Shown piece after piece: positions 9,101 to 14,801 of a DNA stretch of 22,323 nucleotides. The number at the start of each line of letters is the position of its first letter. Position 1 is the first letter of the stretch. The notes below the pieces were generated by a model, which saw nothing but the letters and a program-made list of their open reading frames with translations, searched no databases and had not been told where the DNA came from. The stretch comes from a virus. The stretch lies in IMG/VR virus record IMGVR_UViG_3300035670_005687, positions 1 through 22,323 of that record; one strand, 5' to 3'. The position numbers and the translations under genes are program-made.

Positions 9101-10642
9101 GATGGTCGCGTCAGGTCGGTTGTAGCTGACGGCAGCGGTGAGTATACAGCATCAGATTGGTATGCCAATGGTGGTGACTCCACCGCTACAGCTTTCTTTA
9201 TCGCCCGCGCACATGATACTACATACAAGGAGGGGACAAGCGATAGCTTCCAAATCACAGGAAATGCTATATATGATTACGCTGACACCATGCGAATGTC
9301 TGATGAACTTAACGGTTCATCGCTAACTCTTGTTGTGGCCTTGCCAAGTAGAATAAGAGATAACGAAGAATTCGACATGGAAATGGATACAATGGAAGGT
9401 TCTACACAGTATGACTATGACGGTTTCTGTAAGGTCACTATCTATGACTGTAACGAGGATACTGTCGGCATCATGTGGCTATATACGCCAGACGCGTCAA
9501 TAAATGGTTCTATGGCAATCATAGCTATGTTAAATGGCAACTACGACAGTTTGGATCTTACAGTGTTGCGACTAGATATAACGACTTTAGTTAGTCCACT
9601 TCGATTCAAGTTCGAGATTGAAGAACATGGACTAGTTGTTTGGAAAGAAGCAGATATTAACCAGACTTGCTTCAAGATAACGATCAGTGATGGCTACAGC
9701 ACAGCATATGTTATCAGTAGAGAGACAAATTACACGATAACTATAACAGCTGTCGACAGTACAGGTGCAGCTGACACAACATATGTGCCAGCTGGTATAG
9801 TTAGACCGTCACTAGTGCTAACAAGCATCTATGATGAAGGCATTGGATTTGACGACCTGACAGCAGCAGATTTCACTGACGGCGTAGCTACACAAGTGAT
9901 TTCTATAGAGGGCGGTACTGGTGTTGGTCTGTTAACTGCGACGTATACTGACCTAGAAACGCACTTGAATGGCTGGATTACTGTACCGATAGAAGGAACA
10001 GATTCAAGCACACGAACACCTACTGACGCCTACATCAAATCTGGTACCGGATACGTCACATGGGCCACTAGTGGCGGGTGGATCAATGTGGAAGATAACG
10101 CTGCTTCAGCGCACAATACTGCAAAAGCAGCATGCCTACTTGGGTCATACAGTGCAGACGGATATGGTATTATGGCTGTTCACAGTAATACTCGAACGTA
10201 CAACGGTAACTACACCATGTATTCGCTACAATATTCTGTGAAGTACGCATATGGCATATCTGCCGCAGCACGTTCAGGTGCAGAAAAATGCTACCTTAAT
10301 ACCGGTTTCCCAAGTGGCACGCATGGGTATGTTAAGTCAGACCTAGTTATCTATGCCAGCGAGACTAGTTACACTAGTATGGGCGGGGCTATCGCGGCTG
10401 CGTCATATGTGGCTACTGTCCCGATAACTGAAGAACAACTTGGTCTAATAGAGATACCGTTAGCTATCATATCCGGTATGACAGGTACGACACTATATCT
10501 GTATATGTACATCAACATGCCAGATACAACACCTAGACCACTTGTACCGATGTCACCACCAGCAGTTGATTCAGATTATACTAGATATCACCTGATGACT
10601 TTCGGCAGTAAGTCATATTGGGCACTGACAATAGTTAAATAG
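6125..10642 (+). CDS. Giant tail hub/baseplate protein with acidic linker and Ig-like C-terminus
   Basis: The 1505-residue protein starts at ATG 6125. Residues 1-200 are beta-rich, with the FGSVLHVPAIYAI strand typical of phage tail hub proteins. At about 490-560, the stretch from NTADILKFLINTYS through IAWQARCALIIRGDIVYITY resembles the gp27-like hub segment of siphovirus baseplates. Residues about 757-844 form an extreme Asp/Glu-rich linker (DDDDD, DEEEEEE). The rest looks like repeated Ig-like or carbohydrate-binding beta-sandwich modules, with segments about 845-980, 985-1060 and onward, plus a Gly/Thr/Ser-rich C-terminus. The fusion suggests that the receptor-binding fibre is built directly onto the hub. 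No endosialidase, lyase or peptidase motif was recognised. Confidence 0.85.
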   Translation: MAKTLTATAITSSTTALGTDPWIIAKIDWPSGTIYYGDKTKTIGAISVVGAITDFAELQHSIRTNVLGEYAAFTITLSDHDGTLKTIYNGDTTANVKATIYQHFEGNASTDLVELSRGAVRDCTWDEGERILKVDIETVMYSGIIGYKITETTHADISDSAVGSVIPMCFGSVLHVPAIYAIKAPRATVSEKFSYYDVDSFKVDVDPDRLPSDVEITVRIGPLRTTGSIIGDTFYITAWNLPYYTDITPVSYIGPNTYMNRRDVTVLPMSNNKYTNMYFLLEDSSGKQFVNKCIGQVKYTMAGGLEGVVCFMQKYWYNNYEDRFIVVNDTYTVKEVAPCVRLSWPAYSTELILTESTRDTGPNYTALTSTFGYNIPAGGMVMASVANRKDITILQSAKVVLERDDTSDYYFCNLYPSARIAGVYAFRDDAVTGMKIFAVVPSSYYTKHLNMSVDGNSITALEFVEPLEFKNEGWDTQIFVSMQSSKGNNTADILKFLINTYSTITADSTSFATVAAKLGAYPSNFALFEQHDTINICEDIAWQARCALIIRGDIVYITYLSETKTPSFTADEDNTEYKTLQMSQTSFNDLKTKINCNWRRSYAGLDGVYKLNSYKFNWRATRYTQGDKDLRMLIQYSYAQLPTKAVNSEHELVYMQNTDTYGLFEDSWDFFIYNHEILVKKSLAWWGSKRANMWRKFTSRHFLEALPAEVFDTIAYDVAQIGGNIVHGMVTQMSQNTDDNSISITTDVFAYAGSDGVDDDDDIVDTDDAIHGDQDNVDNISGDETIVGDDEDIWFIDGTIVHPDDKPPTDNPLDEVEELDYDVLTQVEEDVDLPDEEEEEERTLVVTCPTVFVRDTPGTIFCEVHDDKGNILAQRVTVSLSAVLSDDNDEIDINRISISTDGFATGSDDATITGGSGDDDTGTLTFSADLCPDVVKEILVVDTQGEIVWTDVPVYPVARGEAFSVAFTGAPPSGAVDISLVASPSGDKVYNDDGRVRSVVADGSGEYTASDWYANGGDSTATAFFIARAHDTTYKEGTSDSFQITGNAIYDYADTMRMSDELNGSSLTLVVALPSRIRDNEEFDMEMDTMEGSTQYDYDGFCKVTIYDCNEDTVGIMWLYTPDASINGSMAIIAMLNGNYDSLDLTVLRLDITTLVSPLRFKFEIEEHGLVVWKEADINQTCFKITISDGYSTAYVISRETNYTITITAVDSTGAADTTYVPAGIVRPSLVLTSIYDEGIGFDDLTAADFTDGVATQVISIEGGTGVGLLTATYTDLETHLNGWITVPIEGTDSSTRTPTDAYIKSGTGYVTWATSGGWINVEDNAASAHNTAKAACLLGSYSADGYGIMAVHSNTRTYNGNYTMYSLQYSVKYAYGISAAARSGAEKCYLNTGFPSGTHGYVKSDLVIYASETSYTSMGGAIAAASYVATVPITEEQLGLIEIPLAIISGMTGTTLYLYMYINMPDTTPRPLVPMSPPAVDSDYTRYHLMTFGSKSYWALTIVK

Positions 10643-10650
10643 GAGCCAGA

Positions 10651-10911
10651 ATGCGGAAAATAGGTGAAAATACACTCGTGTTCCCACATAGGGGATCACC
10701 ACCAGTTGTACCTGATGGTTTCGTCAGATCAGACAATGACCCATACATCCTGGTTCGCCGCGTTGAATGTGTCAATTTGGGAACCACAACTATACAAAAG
10801 CAATGTTGTGGTACAGTAAACGTGATGTACTGCAACAGATTCAACAGAGTGACTAGTCGGGATAAGTGTACCGAGTGCCTTAGAGAGATACAACTAACAT
10901 TTGATTGGTAA
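10651..10911 (+). CDS. Small Cys-rich protein, putative zinc-binding
   Basis: An 86-residue protein starting at ATG 10651, with AGGAGCC at 10641-10647 overlapping the previous stop. It has six cysteines at residues 40, 52, 53, 61, 73 and 76; the pattern C-x11-CC-x7-C and a terminal CTEC fit a zinc ribbon or knuckle. In my memory, proteins of this type (C...CxxC...C...CxxC) sit next to glycosyltransferase genes in phages, as here. No catalytic motif is seen. Role unknown: a metal-binding accessory to the glycan genes or a small DNA/RNA-binding factor. It ends 7 nt before the next ATG. Confidence 0.7.
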   Translation: MRKIGENTLVFPHRGSPPVVPDGFVRSDNDPYILVRRVECVNLGTTTIQKQCCGTVNVMYCNRFNRVTSRDKCTECLREIQLTFDW

Positions 10912-10918
10912 CAGTAGT

Positions 10919-11785
10919 ATGAAAACGCTGATAGTAAAAGCAAGAGCCGGACTTGGAAATAGATTGCTTGGATTGACAGCTGGTATAACGCTTGCCAAGG
11001 CCGCACAACGAACACTGTATGTCGATTGGAGTGATGAGACATATGCCGATAACGGTATGAATACATTTTACAAGTATTTCTCTTTGTCAAATGTTGATTT
11101 CATCGATCTGATGCCAACATCAGGGTCGTACTTCCCGAAATGCTGGGCGTTACATCCACGTCAGTCTCCGGCAACGTTACTTCATAACACACACTTCAAC
11201 AGGCAGTATGATACGCGTATCGGCCTGGACGACGTGCACCGTAGTGAAGATAACTTAGTGTTCTGGTCATATGACAGTATGTACGACGAACTGGCTAAAA
11301 AGTACTTTTATCAGCCTGAACATGATGTATTGAAACAGATGTTCAGCAAGCATATCCAATTCGATGACGAGTACGAACAGAAAGCCGCGTTGTTCATGTC
11401 GAAGTTCAAACCCTGTATTGGTGTCCACTACAGGCACATGGATAGACGTACGCTAACTGATGTCGAGGACATATTCGATATCATAACTACGTTCGAGCAG
11501 TTGCCGATCCTGGTATGCTCCGATAACATTGATGTAGTGATCAAATTCCGGGATCGCTTCGGTAGTCGCGTGTTCACGCTACCGAAATGGTATCCACCGG
11601 CTGTGGAAGTTAGTATGCACAATAGTGTGTTGTGTTCAAACCGTGAACAGAATCTGCAAGAAGCTATCATGGACGTGCTTGCACTGTCACACTGTAGATA
11701 TCTGATCAGAACCAAAGCGTCGTCATTCTCACTGATACCTGAGTTGATAGAAAACGCAATAGAGAAGGTTGTGAGGGTCCCATGA
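10919..11785 (+). CDS. NodZ-like fucosyltransferase-type glycosyltransferase
   Basis: A 288-residue protein from ATG 10919. An upstream TTG at 10901 is in frame but overlaps the previous gene, and the ATG product starts right at the expected family N-terminus. Residues 1-40 carry ARAGLGNRLLGLTAGITLAKA and YVDWSDETY, the N-terminal signature of NodZ/O-fucosyltransferase-like enzymes. HYRHMD at 170-175 matches the HxRxxD motif that binds GDP-fucose in alpha-1,2/1,6-fucosyltransferases. The C-terminal NLQEAIMDVLALSHCRYLIRTKASSF is also family-like. The likely role is adding fucose or a related sugar from a GDP donor to a host surface polymer, phage protein or glycan. Donor and acceptor cannot be read from sequence. 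It overlaps the next gene as ATGA. Confidence 0.8.
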   Translation: MKTLIVKARAGLGNRLLGLTAGITLAKAAQRTLYVDWSDETYADNGMNTFYKYFSLSNVDFIDLMPTSGSYFPKCWALHPRQSPATLLHNTHFNRQYDTRIGLDDVHRSEDNLVFWSYDSMYDELAKKYFYQPEHDVLKQMFSKHIQFDDEYEQKAALFMSKFKPCIGVHYRHMDRRTLTDVEDIFDIITTFEQLPILVCSDNIDVVIKFRDRFGSRVFTLPKWYPPAVEVSMHNSVLCSNREQNLQEAIMDVLALSHCRYLIRTKASSFSLIPELIENAIEKVVRVP

Positions 11786-13116
11786 AGATAGTCACGTTTG
11801 CAACGATAGATACGATGTATGAGGCGGCAGCCGAGAACTTGAAGAAGTCCTGTATAGAGTTCGGGCACGACTGCACAATAGTCAAGGTGCCGGACAAAGG
11901 TAAGTGGCTGGAGAATATCCAGTACAAGGCAGGTGTGATCCTGGATTTCGCCAATACTTTGGAAGAAGGCGAAGTGTTCATGTATCTGGATGCTGATGCA
12001 GTGATCAGAAAACCTGGATTAGAGAATGTTCTGAACCAAAGTTGTCAATTCGGCGCACACATCCGTGTTGGCGGTGAACTTCTGAGTGGCACGTTGTTCA
12101 TACGTAACTGTGCCAAATCGCGTGAGATTCTGACACTGTGGAAGGCTGAATGTGCCAGTAATCCAGGGGTATGGGATCAGATTACCTTGCACAATGTGAT
12201 CAAGGCAAACAGTGAACGTATAGGTCTGTCCATGCAGAACACTGGCTACGAGTTCACAAGGATTTTCGACCGTGGTAACGTTGAACCTGTCGTCGAACAC
12301 ATGCAAATGAGCCGCAAGACCAAACGACTAGAAGCACGTAGACAGATATCACAGGAACAGGTGAAACAAGATAGGAAAGTCCTAGATTTTCCTGGATATA
12401 GGTACCCAGACATGCCACATGGCAATATTTCACGTGTTGCTGATGGAACATACAGATGCAGGCGGCATGTTGATAGCGACATCGCATATCTAAATGCTTT
12501 CGCTGTCAAACGACCACGCGAATTGGTTTGGGAACCAGTACAAGCACCGCACGTCAATCACAATGTCATATTCGATCTGGTACAGAACGAATGTTACATC
12601 GTAGGCAAGGGACCGTCACTTGATAAGGTTACGGCTGAGACGTTCACAACGAATTCGCCAGTGATCTGCGTCAACGACTCGATTCACAAGATTGAGTCAC
12701 TAGATATCCCTAACCACATCATGTTAATCCAGCATGACCATTCGTTGCGTGATACTTGCATCCCAACCAAAGGTGGATATGCACTTATCTTCGAGCAACT
12801 GGTACACTGGTTCGCTGCCTACCCGAAGAACTTGGTGTACACGCATCAGATGTACGGTATGATTGGAAGTTTCACAGCGCTGTCTGCTATACAGATCATG
12901 CGACATTACGGCGTGGACACGTTCAAGTTCATAGGCTTCGATGCAGTCACAGATAGAAATTATGACTACGCCGAATCAGTTGGCCCAAATACCAAGAATA
13001 AAGAGCGTTTCGCGGATCACAGAGCAAAGATGATCGCTGCAACTGCAAACGTAAAGGCCACCTTCCTCGTTTATAAGGAAGATGGCCCTACGTGGATAAC
13101 ACTTACATCAAAATAG
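11782..13116 (+). CDS. Two-domain glycosyltransferase with DxD domain and GKGPS Rossmann-like domain
   Basis: A 444-residue protein coupled to the previous gene by ATGA. Residues 1-175 look like a GT-A nucleotide-sugar transferase: YKAGVILDFANTL, then VFMYLDADAV with DxD (D70, D72) for the metal, and WDQITLHNVI near 145-155. Residues 176-265 are a linker. Residues 270-444 form a second domain starting CYIVGKGPSLDKV, then VICVNDSI and GFDAVT. This GxGPSL pattern with a following conserved Asn is typical of a Rossmann-like MAF/DUF115-type domain found in surface-glycan genes. The fusion could synthesise or modify glycan in two steps. The 3' end overlaps the convergent exonuclease gene by 14 nt. 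Confidence 0.75.
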   Translation: MKIVTFATIDTMYEAAAENLKKSCIEFGHDCTIVKVPDKGKWLENIQYKAGVILDFANTLEEGEVFMYLDADAVIRKPGLENVLNQSCQFGAHIRVGGELLSGTLFIRNCAKSREILTLWKAECASNPGVWDQITLHNVIKANSERIGLSMQNTGYEFTRIFDRGNVEPVVEHMQMSRKTKRLEARRQISQEQVKQDRKVLDFPGYRYPDMPHGNISRVADGTYRCRRHVDSDIAYLNAFAVKRPRELVWEPVQAPHVNHNVIFDLVQNECYIVGKGPSLDKVTAETFTTNSPVICVNDSIHKIESLDIPNHIMLIQHDHSLRDTCIPTKGGYALIFEQLVHWFAAYPKNLVYTHQMYGMIGSFTALSAIQIMRHYGVDTFKFIGFDAVTDRNYDYAESVGPNTKNKERFADHRAKMIAATANVKATFLVYKEDGPTWITLTSK

Positions 13117-13738
13117 GCGATGCAAGCAGTTTCCTATACAGATTCGCGGTTGCAAGTGCATCGCTAAGTGCATCATGTTTCATTAGCTGTGTAACTCCAG
13201 CTTTGGCACACATGGAACCTAACGACGACCTGTTGAACGTCTGATCTTCACAGTTCATCTCACACCAGTCAACTATGAATTGGCGTGTGATGAATGTATC
13301 CCTGCATTCGTAGTGGAACAAGTCCTCGTACCACTCATCGCCAAGCCATTTGCCGATGAACTGCTTGTCAAATGACACGTAATTGTGTCCAAGTGGTATG
13401 ATCTTTTTCTGTATACCAGACGGTGTATAAGTCAGACCTAGCTTGTTCTCCTTCCACTCTGTTAAGATGCTTTTCGCATCTTCAGGATCGACACCGTGAT
13501 GTATTGCTCTGTCAAGCAAGCCTTTGGTTGCGACGAATGCACCATGTTGAACACGCTCTGGATGCCTTGGTGTGATGAGTATTTCAAGTGGCAGTACATC
13601 ACGTCTAGGCTCAATGTTGGAGTCTAACGGTACAAGTGCTATTTGAATTATTTCATGCACACTGGGCAACAACCCAGTCGTTTCGATGTCGATAGCGCAT
13701 AACTGATGCTCATTCCAAGGTACCATCGTGAGTGCCAT
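13103..13738 (-). CDS. DnaQ-like DEDDh 3'-5' exonuclease
   Basis: A 211-residue protein read leftward from ATG 13738. Exo I motif AIDIETTG gives D17 and E19; Exo II is HNYVSFDKQF with D124; Exo III is HDALSDALAT with H188 and D193. This is a complete DEDDh set with expected spacing, so a metal-dependent 3'-5' exonuclease acting on DNA or RNA is likely, as proofreading or nucleotide-salvage enzyme in phage replication. No polymerase domain is attached and no separate DNA polymerase lies in the window. Its start shares one base with the previous stop (TAATG), so translation is probably coupled to the upstream 54-codon gene. It is the last gene of the leftward unit in the window. Confidence 0.9.
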   Translation of the reverse strand: MALTMVPWNEHQLCAIDIETTGLLPSVHEIIQIALVPLDSNIEPRRDVLPLEILITPRHPERVQHGAFVATKGLLDRAIHHGVDPEDAKSILTEWKENKLGLTYTPSGIQKKIIPLGHNYVSFDKQFIGKWLGDEWYEDLFHYECRDTFITRQFIVDWCEMNCEDQTFNRSSLGSMCAKAGVTQLMKHDALSDALATANLYRKLLASPILM

Positions 13739-13902
13739 TATTCAACCTCCACTATGCTGAATCGCGAGTCATTGACACACTTCTTGGTTTTGGCATCAAA
13801 CGTCATGAACGTGCAGGATATTGTTTTATCGTCCTCCCACAGCACGAACGTCAGCCGATTATAGTTGTTTGGTCCCACAACCCTGTATTGTTTGGTACTC
13901 AT
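13738..13902 (-). CDS. Hypothetical 54-residue protein between methylase and exonuclease
   Basis: A short leftward gene of 54 codons plus stop. Its ATG at 13902 overlaps the methylase stop as ATGA, and its TAA overlaps the exonuclease start as TAATG, so it fills exactly the gap between two well-supported genes. The product begins MSTKQYRVVGPNNYNRLTF, then VLWEDDKTISCTFMTFDAKTKKC and ends FSIVEVE. It is small, charged and probably a beta-fold, with two Cys at 30 and 42. No similarity is recognised. The double coupling is the main evidence that it is real. Confidence 0.75.
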   Translation of the reverse strand: MSTKQYRVVGPNNYNRLTFVLWEDDKTISCTFMTFDAKTKKCVNDSRFSIVEVE

Positions 13903-14801
13903 GCCTTGATCCATACCCTTTCCGTTGTTGCGATACGTGTCTTGTCCAATCCAATCTTGTTACTTGTTACAGCAGCCGGGTCAAGTGATCCGAAACCTGT
14001 GTAATCAATCTTGTTTGTCCAGAACGTCTGCTTGTCGTACAACTCACAAGGATACCCCGAAATGGCCACGAATCCTTCGAGTTCGCCGATGCGCTGCATC
14101 AACTCGACGTGATCATTGTCAGACATTTCACACGTATACGCACCAGGCTGCGACAGCAGATACGGTGGGTCCATGTAAAAAACTGCATCAGGGTTATCGT
14201 ACACCTTGAGAATAACACGCCAATCCTCGTTCTCTATCTGTACACGCGACATGCGTTCATGTATAGCAGGGAACTCTTTCAACTTCGATTGTATCCTGCC
14301 AGCCATACCTGATTTAGCAATAGTTCGCCCCCAATTCCGGCCAATACTTGCGAATGACGTTATCGTGATGTAGTACCATCTAGCAGCACGTTCAACGATA
14401 TCTTCGTGATTCCAGTTCTTCCAAGCCTCGAATAGCTCCCTAGAATGAACGGTGACTTGCAACCGATCAATCAATCTCGTATACAGTTCGGGGTTAGCTA
14501 GACACATGTAGAAACACGCAACGCCACCGTATGCATCATTGTAGACTTCTAACTCATGTGTTATCGGTTGCCTTGCCAGTAACACTGATGCTGCACCACC
14601 GAACGGCTCAATATATGACTTCCGGTGTGGCAGTAATTTCACGATGTTATCAGCGAGCCTCTGCTTGCCACCTGGATACGAGAATGGTGCTCGTAACGGG
14701 AAGAACTTGGTTTCGTCCATTGATTCAAGTTCGTCTAGTGCATCAAGCAAACTCTGATCGCCAGTGTATTGTGTGAACTCTTTCATTCCGCTCTTACTCA
14801 T
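13899..14801 (-). CDS. D12-class DNA adenine-N6 methyltransferase (Dam-like)
   Basis: The gene is read leftward from ATG 14801, chosen because it forms an ATGA overlap with the primase stop and has AGGA at proper spacing. A TTG at 14852 would add 17 residues but lies inside the primase gene. The 300-residue product has PFSYPGGKQRL at about 39-49, EPFGGAASVLL (motif I, S-adenosylmethionine site) at 65-75, and DPPY (motif IV) at 211-214. Order and spacing are those of the D12/Dam family, which methylates N6 of adenine, often in GATC. The exact target is not known. Probable roles are protection from host restriction or marking replicated DNA. GATC occurs many times in this window. Confidence 0.92.
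   Translation of the reverse strand: MSKSGMKEFTQYTGDQSLLDALDELESMDETKFFPLRAPFSYPGGKQRLADNIVKLLPHRKSYIEPFGGAASVLLARQPITHELEVYNDAYGGVACFYMCLANPELYTRLIDRLQVTVHSRELFEAWKNWNHEDIVERAARWYYITITSFASIGRNWGRTIAKSGMAGRIQSKLKEFPAIHERMSRVQIENEDWRVILKVYDNPDAVFYMDPPYLLSQPGAYTCEMSDNDHVELMQRIGELEGFVAISGYPCELYDKQTFWTNKIDYTGFGSLDPAAVTSNKIGLDKTRIATTERVWIKA

Noticed and set aside
13117-13164. Inverted repeat GCGATGCA/TGCATCGC at the convergent junction as a terminator
   Set aside because: The loop is 32 nt, there is no T-tract, and the repeat lies within the exonuclease Exo III coding region.
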